Part shown: one piece after another, positions 51,539-61,386 of the stretch | Numbering within the stretch: position 1 is the first letter of the stretch | Layout of the letters: each line of letters begins with the position of its first letter | NCBI GenBank assembly: GCA_030017715.1 | Contig: JASEIU010000001.1 | Coordinates: 713,834 to 777,833 of the forward strand | Source of the DNA: Candidatus Saccharicenans sp. | GTDB taxonomy: Bacteria > Acidobacteriota > Aminicenantia > Aminicenantales > Saccharicenantaceae | Length of the DNA stretch: 64,000 nt | Direction: 5' to 3' | The notes under the pieces: model-generated | What the model was told of the DNA's origin: nothing | Seen by the model: only the letters and a program-made list of their open reading frames with translations | Database searches by the model: none | Made by a program: the position numbers and the translations under genes

Positions 51539-53148
51539 AAGGACCTCCTTCTGACCCAGATGCTCAGGCCGGCAGCCAGCACCAGCACCGGCAACAGTAT
51601 AACCGACAGAAACATCAGGAACCGACCCTGGCTGGGCGTCAGGTTGATTGAGCGAGGAGTTCTGGTTCTGGGCTGGATTGATATCAGGTCGGCTTCTTCC
51701 GTCAGCCAGTTGACTGTGTTCAGAAAGAAATTTCCGTTGCCGGACAGGTTGTAGTATTTGTTGACAATGAAATCGGAATCGCCGAACACGGCCAGCCTTG
51801 CCTCCCGAGAAACCGGGCTCGCTTCCTCTTTACTGATTTCAGCCTTCTCCTGGCTCTGTTCCGATTTTTCTTTGTTTTCTTCAGCCCTGGTTTCTTTTTC
51901 GCCCTCTTTAGCTTCCACCTTCTGGCTTCCGGCTACGGCCAGGGTGATTGGTCCCTGGCGGTCCTGCCCCTGGTCGAAGGCGACTTCGGCCTTATCCAGC
52001 TGCTTTTCAGCCCAGGAATTGGGGCTGGTCCTGGCCAGGCGGTTAAGGGTCAGGCCCTCCGGCCTGGAGTCTGAAATTTCCACCGACCGGGCCAGCGGAA
52101 AGAAGGTGGCGTAGCGGAAATTTTTGGTAATCTCGTGGCTTTCGTATTCGGTTACTACCGGCATGAAGTAATCGCCACCCAGCAACCTGGAGACGGTGTC
52201 CACCACCAGGTCGTTTTCCAGTTTGATTCCATAATCCGCCAGGAAAGTTTCCAGCCCGGACGAGGTTTCCGGGTCGACCATGAACAGCACCCGTCCGCCG
52301 GTCTTGAGAAAATCCTTCAACGTCTCCAGCTCATTGGGCAGCAATCCCTTCTTTGGACCGGGTACGATGAGCAGGGCGCAATCCTTGGGAAAATTTTCAG
52401 ACAGGGCCAGGCTGAGCTTTTTGACTTCATAGCCGATTTTTTCCAGTTCGGTTCTGGCCGTGTTGTAACCGACCTCACCCGTTTCGTCGATCGAGTTTTC
52501 TCCGTGGCCCTCAAGAAAATAAATGACCTTTTTTGAGGCCCTGGTGACCTTGATCAGGGCGTTGGTTACATCTTCCTCAGAAGTGGTGGTGATCCTGTTC
52601 TCCTTGTCGCCGCACTCAAAAACGGTTGTCCCGTCCTGAGTGATGTCATATTTCTTAACCAGTCCGGGATTCTTATCGGGGTCGATGAATTCATATTTTA
52701 TTCTGGCGGAGTGGTAAGCATAGTTCTTGAGCAGGTTTTCCATGGTCTGTCGGCTGACGTTGCTGTCGCGGAAAAAGGCTTTGATTGCGACCTCCTGTTT
52801 CAGATTCTTGACCACGCTGACCGATTGTTCCGACAGGCTGTGGATTTTTGAAGCCGTGAAGTCCACCCGGTAATGTCGTCTGGCCAGGAAGAAATTCAGC
52901 ACCACCAGAATGGCCAGGACCAGAATGATGATTAACAGCAGGTTGCTGGAATAGATAAAAGAGCGGCGCTTGAGCCCCTCTTTCAGGCCTGAAAGATTGG
53001 CAATTATGTAGACCGCGAGGGCCACGATGCCGGCCCCTCCGACGATCCAGGCAGCCGTCCGATACTGCGGCCAGACGGCCAGGATAACCACGGACAGGGC
53101 CAGCAGTCCCAGGCTTATATAATTAAGGTAATTTTTTAACCAGTTCAT
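51535..53148 (-). CDS. GldG-family ABC transporter-associated protein
   Basis: 537 aa. N-terminal membrane helices (about 10-30, 33-52, 70-88), a periplasmic domain with KVIYFLEGHGENS and VPGPKKGLLPNELETLKDFLKTGGRVLFMVDPE typical of the GldG/IFT52-like ABC-associated family, a low-complexity Lys/Glu-rich stretch near 405-435, and a C-terminal membrane helix. GGAGGT precedes the ATG. Together with the permease and ATPase upstream and DUF4340 downstream it forms a four-gene, overlapping cluster of unknown substrate; in Bacteroidetes the relatives serve gliding. Confidence 0.85.
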   Translation of the reverse strand: MNWLKNYLNYISLGLLALSVVILAVWPQYRTAAWIVGGAGIVALAVYIIANLSGLKEGLKRRSFIYSSNLLLIIILVLAILVVLNFFLARRHYRVDFTASKIHSLSEQSVSVVKNLKQEVAIKAFFRDSNVSRQTMENLLKNYAYHSARIKYEFIDPDKNPGLVKKYDITQDGTTVFECGDKENRITTTSEEDVTNALIKVTRASKKVIYFLEGHGENSIDETGEVGYNTARTELEKIGYEVKKLSLALSENFPKDCALLIVPGPKKGLLPNELETLKDFLKTGGRVLFMVDPETSSGLETFLADYGIKLENDLVVDTVSRLLGGDYFMPVVTEYESHEITKNFRYATFFPLARSVEISDSRPEGLTLNRLARTSPNSWAEKQLDKAEVAFDQGQDRQGPITLAVAGSQKVEAKEGEKETRAEENKEKSEQSQEKAEISKEEASPVSREARLAVFGDSDFIVNKYYNLSGNGNFFLNTVNWLTEEADLISIQPRTRTPRSINLTPSQGRFLMFLSVILLPVLVLAAGLSIWVRRRSL

Positions 53149-53152
53149 GGTC

Positions 53153-53920
53153 TCACCTCCAGCGGCGGAATTGAATCACTGAATGGGTCAGGAAAAGACC
53201 AAAGAAGGCAAAACTCAGGTAATAGACCAGGTCGCTGGTATCCAGGATTCCCTTGGTCATCCCGTCGAAGTGCTCAAAGAACGACAGGTAATTAAGGACA
53301 TCCTGCCAGAGCCCCCGGGCCGAATAGGCCGCCCAGCTCAGCACCCAGAACAACAGCAGGGTGCCAAAGGTCAGCACCGCCGAGACTATCTGGTTTTCGG
53401 TCAGGGCCGACCAGAAAATGCCCAGAGCCAGAAAGGCCGCCCCCAGGAGGAACAAGCCCAGATATCCGAGCAGATAAGGAACCGGCTCGGGGTTGCCGTG
53501 GACGAAGGTGAAAATGGTGGGAATGGCGCTCAGAACCAGCATGGCCAGCAGAACTATCAGCGAAGCCAGGTACTTGCCCAGGATGATCTGGATGACCGAC
53601 ACCGGAGAAGTGAACAGAAGCTCTTCCGTGCCCATTTTCTTTTCTTCGGAGAACAGTCTCATGGAAACTACCGGAAGCATCAACAGCAGGATAATACTCA
53701 GGTTGTGAAACAGGGGTGCAAAGACCATCTGGTTGATGTTGACCTGCTGGAAGTAATAGGGATTCTGGGCCATCTGCATGGCCTGGGTATTGAACCACCA
53801 GACCAGGCTGTAGAAGAAAAAGCCCGAGAGCAGGAGAAAGATGGCGATAACTATATAGGCAATGGGCGAAGTAAAATAAGAAATTAGCTCTTTTTTGGTT
53901 ATGGACCAGACGGGGCTCAT
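53153..53920 (-). CDS. ABC-2 type permease (GldF-like)
   Basis: 255 aa. Six hydrophobic helices expected (about 20-38, 70-90, 110-130, 140-165, 168-190 and 232-250); the N-terminal WSITKKELISYFTSPIAYI is the usual ABC-2 permease start. GGAGGT before the ATG at 53920; its start overlaps the ATPase stop by four bases (ATGA). Forms the membrane part of the exporter with the ATPase. Confidence 0.88.
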   Translation of the reverse strand: MSPVWSITKKELISYFTSPIAYIVIAIFLLLSGFFFYSLVWWFNTQAMQMAQNPYYFQQVNINQMVFAPLFHNLSIILLLMLPVVSMRLFSEEKKMGTEELLFTSPVSVIQIILGKYLASLIVLLAMLVLSAIPTIFTFVHGNPEPVPYLLGYLGLFLLGAAFLALGIFWSALTENQIVSAVLTFGTLLLFWVLSWAAYSARGLWQDVLNYLSFFEHFDGMTKGILDTSDLVYYLSFAFFGLFLTHSVIQFRRWR

Positions 53921-54843
53921 TGTTCCATACCTCCCGAAACGATTCTCAGATAAAGCTCTTCTATGTTCATGGCCAGAGAACGCATTTCCTTGATTTCCAG
54001 TTTTTTATCCAGGCAGAGCTTCAGAACCTGGGTTCTTAAATCCTGCCCCCAGGGCCACTCCAGCCTGATTTCGGCGCCCTCCAGAGAGGCTTGCTGGAGT
54101 CCGGGCAGCTGCTGGAAAAGGTTCAGGACTTCTCCGTCTATTCTGTCCAGCTTCAGATAGACTCCGTCGTTCTGGCTGAAGCTTCTGGCCAGCTCCTCCA
54201 GCGACCCGGAAGCCATGAGCTTTCCTTCATTGATGATTACCACCCCGTCACAGACTTCCTTGACTTCGGCCAGGATGTGGGTGGAGAGCATGATGGTGTG
54301 CTCGCCTTTGAGTGATTTAATCAGGTCTCTGATTTCTTTGATCTGAGCTGGGTCAAGCCCGATAGTCGGTTCGTCCAGGATGACAACCCTGGGGTTGTGA
54401 ATCAGGGCCTGGGCGATGCCGGTCCTCTGCTTATAACCTCGAGAAATGTTCCTGATCAACCTTTTCCTGACGGTCTGCAAGCCGGCAATCTGTACCGCCC
54501 GGTCCACCGCGGCTTTCTTCCGGGCGGTCGGCACTTTCTTGACCTCGGCCACAAAGCCCAGGTAGGATTCGACCGTCATTTCGGGATAAAGGGGGACGGT
54601 TTCCGGAAGATAGCCAATCGATTGCTTGACGGCCTCAGCCTGTTCGAAAACATCGAACCCGGCCACCGAGGCTTTTCCGGACGTGGCCGGCAGGTAGCCG
54701 GTCAGAATCCGCATGGTGGTTGTCTTGCCGGCGGCATTGGGCCCGAGCAGGCCCCAGATCCGGCCTTCTTCCACTTTGAAACTCAGATTCTGGATGGCCA
54801 CCAGGTCGCCGTACTTTTTGGTTAGCTGTTCAGTCTCAATCAT
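53917..54843 (-). CDS. ABC transporter ATP-binding protein (GldA-like)
   Basis: 308 aa from ATG 54843 with a clear AGGAGG; a longer frame to 54885 is rejected. Walker A GPNAAGKTT near 38-46, signature SRGYKQR, Walker B VVILDEP, D-loop GLDPAQ and the switch His in STHILAE are complete. C-terminal accessory domain (residues 215-308) is typical of ABC-2 ATPases. First gene of the overlapping cluster with permease, GldG and DUF4340, 46 bp after argS on the same strand. Confidence 0.92.
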   Translation of the reverse strand: MIETEQLTKKYGDLVAIQNLSFKVEEGRIWGLLGPNAAGKTTTMRILTGYLPATSGKASVAGFDVFEQAEAVKQSIGYLPETVPLYPEMTVESYLGFVAEVKKVPTARKKAAVDRAVQIAGLQTVRKRLIRNISRGYKQRTGIAQALIHNPRVVILDEPTIGLDPAQIKEIRDLIKSLKGEHTIMLSTHILAEVKEVCDGVVIINEGKLMASGSLEELARSFSQNDGVYLKLDRIDGEVLNLFQQLPGLQQASLEGAEIRLEWPWGQDLRTQVLKLCLDKKLEIKEMRSLAMNIEELYLRIVSGGMEQ

Positions 54844-54889
54844 CGGCCAACCTCCTTTCTGAATTTGAATGCTTGAGACAAGCAAATGG

Positions 54890-56827
54890 TTACATTTTAC
54901 CTGGAACCTCGATACCCATCAGGTTGAGGGCCTGACAGAGTATCTCATGGATAAAATGTATGGTTAACAATCTCAGGGTTTGCAATTTCTGGTCTTTTTC
55001 AGCCAGGATCGGATAATGGTGGTAATAACTGTTAAACTTCTGGCAGAGGTTAAAGGTAAACTTGGCCAGAGCGGCAAATTCCAGGGCGGCAATGGCCCGC
55101 AGCACCTCTTCGTCCAGGCCGCAGGCAAAAACCACCAGGTCCCAGAAATCCCTGGCTTCTTCCTCCGGCAACACGGCCAGGTTGACGGATTCGGGGGCCA
55201 GCCGGCTCAGGAATTCCGGGCCTGAAATGCCGAACCGTTCCTGAAACTTGCGGAAGATGCTTCGCAGACGGACGGCGGTATATTGCAGGTAAGGCCCGGT
55301 TTCGCCCTCGAAATTCAGGGCTTCGTCGAAGTCAAAGACGATGAGCGAGTTCCGGGCGTATTTCAGCATGAAGTAGCGGACGGCGGCCGAAGCAATCTGC
55401 CGGGCGATTTCCCGGCGCCCGGCTTCGGGCAGGTCGGGATTTCGCTTGTTGACTTCGGCCAGGGCCTTTTCTTCCAGCCGATCCAGCAGGTCGTCGGCTT
55501 TGATGCCCACTCCTTTCCGGCCGGATACTTCCAGAAAGGCTTTGTCCTTATCCTCCTCCGACAGGTCGACTTTAATCTCGGCCAGGCTCCCGGGCGACAG
55601 GGCTACCATCTCGTAGGAAAAATGTATCGATTTTTCTGCCTGTTCCAGATATCCCAGGGACTTCAGCCCCTGGACCACTACCTTCTGCAGGTATGACTGG
55701 CGAACGTCGATGACGTTGTAGACTTTGCTCCCGGCTCCGAAATGAACCTGGTAGGAAGTCGGTGTGGCCGATGAAATCCAGACTGGCCGCCCGTTGTCTT
55801 CCAGGAAAGGTTCATAATAAAAGTCCTGGCCCAGGAGTCCGAACTTCCACATCTGGTAGGCGATATCCTTGCCGACGTAGGTAACCGTTCCGTCCGAGCG
55901 GACGATAATCTTTTCCCGGTCCGGTTCATCCTCCAGCTTCATCACCCAGCACCCGGCGGTTTCTCCTTCGGTCGAGAGCTGGATGGCTCCGCTATCTTTA
56001 AGACGGGCAAAAGCTTTTTCCCAGAATTTTAGTTTAAGAATGCTGCTTTCGCAGGGAAGGACGTCGTAACCGATGCCCAGCCTTTTCATGGTGGCCAGGT
56101 GAGCCCGGAGGATGCGACGGGAAACCTGGTAAGCATAGTCGGCTTCCGGCGACTCCCCGTGTTCGATTTTTTTGAGGATAGCCGCTTTTCTGTACTGGGC
56201 TTCCTGGTTTTCAGCGAGGTAGCGAGAAACCCGGGCGTACAGGTCCCAGCAGTAGTAATCAAACTTGCCCTCGATTTTCTCCAGGTCAGCCAGGGATTTT
56301 TTCTCCAACTCCATCAATCCGAAAACCACATCCACCACCTGGACCCCGGTGTCATCGATATAATTCTGGACCTCAACCTGTTCGCCCTTGTGCCGCAGGC
56401 AACGGACCAGGGTATCGCCCAGGCAGGCGTTTCGAAGGTGGCCGACGTGGGCGGCCTTGTTGGGATTAATATTGGTATGTTCGACGATGATCTTTTTCTC
56501 GTCCGGCTCCAGCCCGGTTAGCTTCAATTCGGACAATTTTTCGCGGAAAAACCGTTCACGGTTAAGAAAAAGGTTTATATAACCGGCTCCGGCCACTTCC
56601 ACCCGGTCCAGACCTTCAATTCCGGACAGCAACTCGGCCGCCCTGGCGGCAATGGTTCTCGGGCTGGTTTTAAGCTTCCTGGCCAGAGGGAAGGCGACGG
56701 ACAGGGCCAGGTCGCCCAGTTTCTGGTCGGGGGTGACGGTGAGCTCCAGCTCGGCCCCGGATACCGGGAATTCCGGGCTTAACCGGGCCAGTATTTTTTC
56801 TTTAAGTTTCTTCTTTGTTCTGAACAT
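54890..56827 (-). CDS. argS: Arginyl-tRNA synthetase
   Basis: 645 aa class I synthetase, slightly longer than the usual 550-600. The N-terminal Add-1-like domain is followed by AAHVGHLRNACLGDTL, with the HIGH-type motif HVGH at 127-130. C-terminal alpha-helical anticodon-binding domain (LPEEEARDFWDLV, NLCQKFNSYYHHY) is complete and normal. Lacks a canonical KMSKS, as usual for ArgRS. The start ATG lies ten bases from a perfect -10 on the minus strand, so the transcript is almost leaderless. The Gld-like operon follows 46 bp downstream. Confidence 0.95.
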   Translation of the reverse strand: MFRTKKKLKEKILARLSPEFPVSGAELELTVTPDQKLGDLALSVAFPLARKLKTSPRTIAARAAELLSGIEGLDRVEVAGAGYINLFLNRERFFREKLSELKLTGLEPDEKKIIVEHTNINPNKAAHVGHLRNACLGDTLVRCLRHKGEQVEVQNYIDDTGVQVVDVVFGLMELEKKSLADLEKIEGKFDYYCWDLYARVSRYLAENQEAQYRKAAILKKIEHGESPEADYAYQVSRRILRAHLATMKRLGIGYDVLPCESSILKLKFWEKAFARLKDSGAIQLSTEGETAGCWVMKLEDEPDREKIIVRSDGTVTYVGKDIAYQMWKFGLLGQDFYYEPFLEDNGRPVWISSATPTSYQVHFGAGSKVYNVIDVRQSYLQKVVVQGLKSLGYLEQAEKSIHFSYEMVALSPGSLAEIKVDLSEEDKDKAFLEVSGRKGVGIKADDLLDRLEEKALAEVNKRNPDLPEAGRREIARQIASAAVRYFMLKYARNSLIVFDFDEALNFEGETGPYLQYTAVRLRSIFRKFQERFGISGPEFLSRLAPESVNLAVLPEEEARDFWDLVVFACGLDEEVLRAIAALEFAALAKFTFNLCQKFNSYYHHYPILAEKDQKLQTLRLLTIHFIHEILCQALNLMGIEVPGKM

Positions 56828-56837
56828 CGTGCTTCTA

Positions 56838-56865
56838 ATTATAACAAATCTGAACCGGCTAACAA
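56838..56865 (-). promoter_or_regulatory. argS promoter (near-leaderless)
   Basis: On the minus strand, TTGTTA (56860-56865) and perfect TATAAT (56838-56843), spacer 16. Transcription would begin about four bases before the argS ATG; no ribosome binding site is available in that leader. Confidence 0.55.
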
Positions 56866-56878
56866 GTTGTCCCGATAC

Positions 56879-56908
56879 TTGAAAGCAGCCCGTGATTTGT
56901 GATACTAA
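56879..56908 (+). promoter_or_regulatory. gcv operon promoter
   Basis: TTGAAA (56879-56884) and TACTAA (56903-56908), spacer 18, divergent from the argS promoter. Predicted start near 56915, about 30 bases before the gcvT ATG. The leader is too short for a glycine riboswitch. Confidence 0.5.
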
Positions 56909-56946
56909 TTTAACTTAGTTTAATTCCGTTATTGAAAGGAATCATA

Positions 56947-58041
56947 ATGAAAAAGACGAGACTGAATGCCGTTCATAAAGAAGCCGGAGCCAGGATGGTT
57001 GAGTTCGCCGGTTTTGAAATGCCGGTGGAATATAAAGGAATAATCGATGAGCATCTGGCCGTCAGGACCAGGGCCGGCCTGTTCGACGTCAGCCACATGG
57101 GGGAAATCATAGTCGAGGGGCCGGAAGCTCTGGCCTGTGTGCAATATCTGACCCCGAACGACGCCGGGAAACTCGGCCCGGGGCAGGTTCAGTATACGGC
57201 CCTGACCACTCCCGAGGGAACTTTTGTCGACGATATGCTGGTCTACTGCCTGTCTGTTCCCGACAAATATCTGCTGGTGGTCAACGCCGCCAATACCGAT
57301 AAAGATTATGCCTGGGTAAAAGAGAAGTCGGAGCCTTTTCAGGTGTTCGTGGTCAACCGGAGCGATGAACATTCTCAGCTGGCCCTGCAGGGTCCTCTGG
57401 CTCAAGAAATTCTTCAGCCGCTCACCGAACTCGACCTGGGCCAGATGAAATCTTTTACCTTTGCCTTCGGAAAAGTGGCCGGGATCGAGTGTCTGGTCTC
57501 CAGGACCGGCTATACCGGCGAGGACGGCTTTGAAATCTACACTCTGGCTGAAAACCCGGAGGTCATCTGGAAAGCGATCATGGCCGAGGGCGGCCCGAAG
57601 GGCCTGCTGCCGGTCGGCCTGGGAGCAAGAGATACTCTGCGACTGGAAGCCAAACTGATGCTTTACGGCAACGATATCAGCGACCGGACCACGGTCCTGG
57701 AAGCGGACCTGAAGTGGATAGTTAAATTCCAGAAAGGCGATTTTCTGGGCAGGGCCATCCTGGAAAAACAATTGCAGGAAGGCCTGAAAAGAAAATTGGT
57801 TGGATTTGAGATGGTGGATAAAGGCATCGCCCGTCCCCATTATCCGGTTTTTGCCGGCGGCCGTCAGGTGTCGGAAGTGTGCTCGGGAACCTTTGCCCCC
57901 TATGTCAAGAAGGCCATCGGCCTGGTTTACCTGCCGGTGGAGTTGACTGAAATCGGGACTGAATTTGAAATCGGGGTCAGAGACAGAAAGCTAAAAGCCC
58001 GGGTCATTCCGACTCCTTTTTATAAGAGAGAAAAAAAATAA
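56947..58041 (+). CDS. gcvT: Aminomethyltransferase (glycine cleavage T protein)
   Basis: 364 aa from ATG 56947 with AAAGGA; the earlier frame start is a TTG and is rejected. Transfers the aminomethyl group from lipoyl-H protein to tetrahydrofolate, releasing ammonia. Seen: TRLNAVHKEAGARMVEFAGFEMPVEY, FDVSHMGEI, FVDDMLVY with the conserved Asp for folate, SRTGYTGEDGFEIY and GLGARDTLRLEAKLMLYGNDI. First gene of gcvT-H-PA-PB, followed by glyQS. Confidence 0.96.
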   Translation: MKKTRLNAVHKEAGARMVEFAGFEMPVEYKGIIDEHLAVRTRAGLFDVSHMGEIIVEGPEALACVQYLTPNDAGKLGPGQVQYTALTTPEGTFVDDMLVYCLSVPDKYLLVVNAANTDKDYAWVKEKSEPFQVFVVNRSDEHSQLALQGPLAQEILQPLTELDLGQMKSFTFAFGKVAGIECLVSRTGYTGEDGFEIYTLAENPEVIWKAIMAEGGPKGLLPVGLGARDTLRLEAKLMLYGNDISDRTTVLEADLKWIVKFQKGDFLGRAILEKQLQEGLKRKLVGFEMVDKGIARPHYPVFAGGRQVSEVCSGTFAPYVKKAIGLVYLPVELTEIGTEFEIGVRDRKLKARVIPTPFYKREKK

Positions 58042-58080
58042 TCCAAAAACTAATTAATTTTCAGGACAAAGGAGGAACTC

Positions 58081-58467
58081 ATGTATCCTGACAATCTTTA
58101 TTACAGCAAAGACCATGAATGGCTCAGACTGGAAGGCGAGGAAGCAGTGGTCGGAATCACCGATTTTGCCCAGAAACAGCTCGGCGATATCATCTACGTC
58201 GACCTGCCGCAGCCGGGAAAGGTTCTGGAAGCCCATCAGACCGTCGGCAGCGTCGAATCAGTCAAGTCGGTCTCGGATGTCTATTCGCCTGTTTCGGGAG
58301 AAGTGGTGGCCGTCAACTCGGAGCTGAGCCAGAGTCCCGACCTGATCAACAAGGATCCGCACGGCCAGGGCTGGATTGTCAGGCTTAAAATAAAGGATAA
58401 GGCTGAAGTCAACAACCTGATGAAGGCGGCCGAATACGAAAAGTATCTGGAAGGCCTCGAACATTAA
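58081..58467 (+). CDS. gcvH: Glycine cleavage system H protein
   Basis: 128 aa, normal length. The lipoyl lysine is Lys62 in VESVKSVSDVYSPVSGE, as in all H proteins; it shuttles the aminomethyl intermediate between P, T and L proteins. Strong AAGGAGG before the ATG. Requires lipoylation by enzymes not in this window. Confidence 0.97.
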   Translation: MYPDNLYYSKDHEWLRLEGEEAVVGITDFAQKQLGDIIYVDLPQPGKVLEAHQTVGSVESVKSVSDVYSPVSGEVVAVNSELSQSPDLINKDPHGQGWIVRLKIKDKAEVNNLMKAAEYEKYLEGLEH

Positions 58468-58519
58468 GAGTTGCTTCCCCGGGCTGCCGGCCCGCGAGGA
58501 AGACGGGGAGAAAAAAATA

Positions 58520-59866
58520 ATGAGTTATATTCCTATCAGTGACCAGGATAAGAAAGAAATGCTGGCCCGGATCGGAGTGGACTCGGTGGAAGACCTGTTC
58601 TGCTGCATTCCTGAAACCATCAGGTTGCAGAACCTGCTCAATTTGCCCGGTCCGCTTTCAGAGCCCGAGATTGTCGAGTATTTTGAGGACCGGGGAAAAA
58701 AGAATTTATACCACCGATATCTGTCCTTCCTGGGCGGGGGAGCCTACGACCATTTCATTCCGGCCGTGGTTGATTACCTGAGTTCGCGGGGGGAGTTCGT
58801 CTCTCCCTACACTCCTTACCAGCCCGAAGTCAGCCAGGGGACGCTCCAGGTCATCTTCGAGTTCCAGACTCTGATCTGTCAGCTGACCGGCCTGGATATC
58901 GCCAACGCTTCTCTCTACGACGGAGCCACCGGAGCGGCCGAAGCGGTGCTGATGGCCAACCGGGTCAAGAATAAGAAAAGGCTGCTGGTGGCCTCCAATG
59001 TTCATCCCGAGTACCGGCAGGTTATATATACTTATACCAGGAACCTGGGGCTGGAAGTGGTGGAAATCCCGTATGACCGGCAGGGGAGGGTCGACCAGAA
59101 AGGACTGGAATCGGCCTTCAATTCCCATACTTCGGTTCTGCTCTGCCAGTCTCCCAACTACTTTGGGGTGGTGGAAGACCTGGAAACTCTGGGTCGGTTG
59201 GCTCATAGCCATGATGCCCTGCTGGCCGTGGCCGTTTCCGAACCTCTGTCACTGGGACTGCTGGAAGCCCCGGGAAAACTGGGGGCAGACATTGTCACCG
59301 GAGAGGCTCAATCCTTCGGGCTGCCGCTAAGCTACGGAGGTCCTTACCTCGGATTTATGGCCTGTAAGAAAGAGTTTGTCCGGCAGCTACCCGGAAGAAT
59401 CGCCGGCCAGACAGTTGATGCCGAAGGTCGCCGGGGATTTGTCCTGACGCTTTCCACCCGGGAGCAACACATCAGGCGGGAGAAGGCTACTTCCAACATC
59501 TGCACCAACCAGGCCCACTGCGCTCTGAGAGCTACCATCTACCTGGAGACTCTCGGACGGCAGGGCTTGAAGAAGCTGGCCTGGGTCAACCTGCAGAAAG
59601 CCGCTTATGCTCTGGAGAAGCTAACGGCCATTCCGGGCGTCCGCAGGAAATTCGGCGGGCCGGTTTTTAATGAGTTTGTGCTGGAATTTCCCTCCGACTG
59701 GAGTCGGATAAAACAGAAACTTGAAGAAAGGGAAATCCTGGGCGGCCTGGCCCTGGGTCAGGACTACCAGGGTCTGGAAAAGTGCGCCCTGGTCACCGTT
59801 ACCGAAAAGCACAGCCGGGAAAAGATTGACCGCTATGCCGAGGTTCTCAAGGAGGTGCTGAAATGA
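58520..59866 (+). CDS. gcvPA: Glycine dehydrogenase (decarboxylating) subunit 1
   Basis: 448 aa, the N-terminal half-type subunit of the split P protein. Contains the long MSYIPISDQDKKEMLARIGV start, FLGGGAYDHFIPA, YTPYQPEVSQGTLQVIFEFQT and ASLYDGATGAAEA signatures. Decarboxylates glycine with the B subunit, which carries PLP. Its start is ATG 58520; the stop overlaps gcvPB by four bases (ATGA), typical for subunits made in equal amounts. Confidence 0.96.
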   Translation: MSYIPISDQDKKEMLARIGVDSVEDLFCCIPETIRLQNLLNLPGPLSEPEIVEYFEDRGKKNLYHRYLSFLGGGAYDHFIPAVVDYLSSRGEFVSPYTPYQPEVSQGTLQVIFEFQTLICQLTGLDIANASLYDGATGAAEAVLMANRVKNKKRLLVASNVHPEYRQVIYTYTRNLGLEVVEIPYDRQGRVDQKGLESAFNSHTSVLLCQSPNYFGVVEDLETLGRLAHSHDALLAVAVSEPLSLGLLEAPGKLGADIVTGEAQSFGLPLSYGGPYLGFMACKKEFVRQLPGRIAGQTVDAEGRRGFVLTLSTREQHIRREKATSNICTNQAHCALRATIYLETLGRQGLKKLAWVNLQKAAYALEKLTAIPGVRRKFGGPVFNEFVLEFPSDWSRIKQKLEEREILGGLALGQDYQGLEKCALVTVTEKHSREKIDRYAEVLKEVLK

Positions 59867-61317
59867 TCAACGTTATCCGTGAACCATTGATTTTCGAAAT
59901 CAGTTCACCCGGCAAGAGCGGGGTTCGCCTTCCGGCCCTGGACGTTCCAGAAAAACTGGATGTCCTGGATGGCCTGGCCATCCGGTCGGACCTGGAGGGC
60001 TTCCCGGAGGTGTCAGAAACAGAAATTACCCGGCATTTCACCCGCCTTTCTCAGATGAATTACTGCGTCGATTTTGGCTTTTACCCCCTCGGCTCCTGCA
60101 CCATGAAATACAATCCGAAGGTCAACGAAAAAGTGGCGGCCCTGCCCGGCCTGAGCGGCGTTCACCCCCTGGCCCCGGAGAAACTGGCCCAGGGCAACCT
60201 GGAGTTGATGAAAACTCTGGAAAAATTGCTGTGCGAAATTACCGGCCTGGATGCGGTCAGCCTGCAGCCGGCGGCCGGGGCTCACGGAGAATTGACCGGG
60301 ATGATGCTCATCCGGGCTTATCACCAGGCTCACGGCAACCCGAGAAAATATGTGCTTATTCCGGATTCGGCGCATGGCACCAATCCTTCGTCGGCCCATA
60401 TCTGCGGCTATGTGGTTAAGGAAATTAAATCCAACGAGAAAGGCACCATTTCCCTGGAAGACCTGGCCCGGGAAATGACCGAAGAGGTGGCCGCGTTGAT
60501 GGTCACCAACCCCAACACCCTGGGAGTATTCGAATCAGATATCTGCCAGATAGCCGAAATCGTTCACGCCAGGGGCGGATTTGTCTACATGGACGGGGCC
60601 AACCTCAATGCCCTGGCCGGGGTCACCAGACCGGGTGACATGAAGGTGGACGTTCTTCATCTAAACCTGCATAAAACTTTTTCCACTCCCCACGGCGGCG
60701 GCGGGCCGGGTTCGGGTCCGGTGGCGGTCAGAAAGGTGCTCGAACCTTATCTGCCAGTGCCGGTCATTGAGGAAAAAGACGGGCAGTATCATCTGAACTA
60801 CAACCGGCCGCAGTCCATAGGCCGGGTGAAGAGTTTTTACGGGCAGTTCCTGGTGATGCTGAAAGCGCTGGCCTACCTCCTGGCCCTCGGACCGGCCGGG
60901 TTGCGCGAGATGACGGAAATAGCGGTCCTGAACTCCAATTACATTCGCCACAGCCTGAAGGATGTCTATCATCTTAAATATGATTCTCCGACGCTTCACG
61001 AGTGTGTCTTTTCTGATAAATTCCAGAAAGATTTTGGAGTATCCAACCTGGATATTTCCAAACGGCTGCTGGATTACGGGTTGCATCCGCCGACCATGTC
61101 TTTTCCGTTGATAGTGCACGGCGCCCTGATGATAGAACCGACCGAAACCGAAAGCCGCCGGGACCTGGATCTGTTCATCGAAGCTATGAAAGCCATCGAC
61201 CGGGAAGCCAGGGAGAACCCCGAACTGCTGCGGACGGCTCCTCATATTACCTATGTACGGCGTCTGGACGAAGTCCAGGCGGCCCGAAATCCGGTTTTGA
61301 GGTGGGAGAAGAAATAG
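59863..61317 (+). CDS. gcvPB: Glycine dehydrogenase (decarboxylating) subunit 2, PLP-binding
   Basis: 484 aa, normal. PLP lysine Lys271 in LNLHKTFSTPHGGGGPGSG; NYCVDFGFYPLGSCTMKYNPK near 67-88 and GAHGELTGMMLIRAYH near 138 are family stretches. The C-terminal subunit of the split P protein typical for Firmicutes, Thermotogae and relatives; in many proteobacteria one chain does both. Coupled to gcvPA; glyQ starts 69 bp downstream. Confidence 0.96.
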   Translation: MINVIREPLIFEISSPGKSGVRLPALDVPEKLDVLDGLAIRSDLEGFPEVSETEITRHFTRLSQMNYCVDFGFYPLGSCTMKYNPKVNEKVAALPGLSGVHPLAPEKLAQGNLELMKTLEKLLCEITGLDAVSLQPAAGAHGELTGMMLIRAYHQAHGNPRKYVLIPDSAHGTNPSSAHICGYVVKEIKSNEKGTISLEDLAREMTEEVAALMVTNPNTLGVFESDICQIAEIVHARGGFVYMDGANLNALAGVTRPGDMKVDVLHLNLHKTFSTPHGGGGPGSGPVAVRKVLEPYLPVPVIEEKDGQYHLNYNRPQSIGRVKSFYGQFLVMLKALAYLLALGPAGLREMTEIAVLNSNYIRHSLKDVYHLKYDSPTLHECVFSDKFQKDFGVSNLDISKRLLDYGLHPPTMSFPLIVHGALMIEPTETESRRDLDLFIEAMKAIDREARENPELLRTAPHITYVRRLDEVQAARNPVLRWEKK

Positions 61318-61386
61318 GACTGACGAAATTTCAGATTGAAAATATATTGGCCGGGGCGGCATTTTTAGTGAAGGAAGAAACTGAAG

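Noticed and set aside
56828-56946. Glycine riboswitch upstream of gcvT
   Set aside because: The predicted leader is only about 30 bases, and no tandem aptamer consensus is present.
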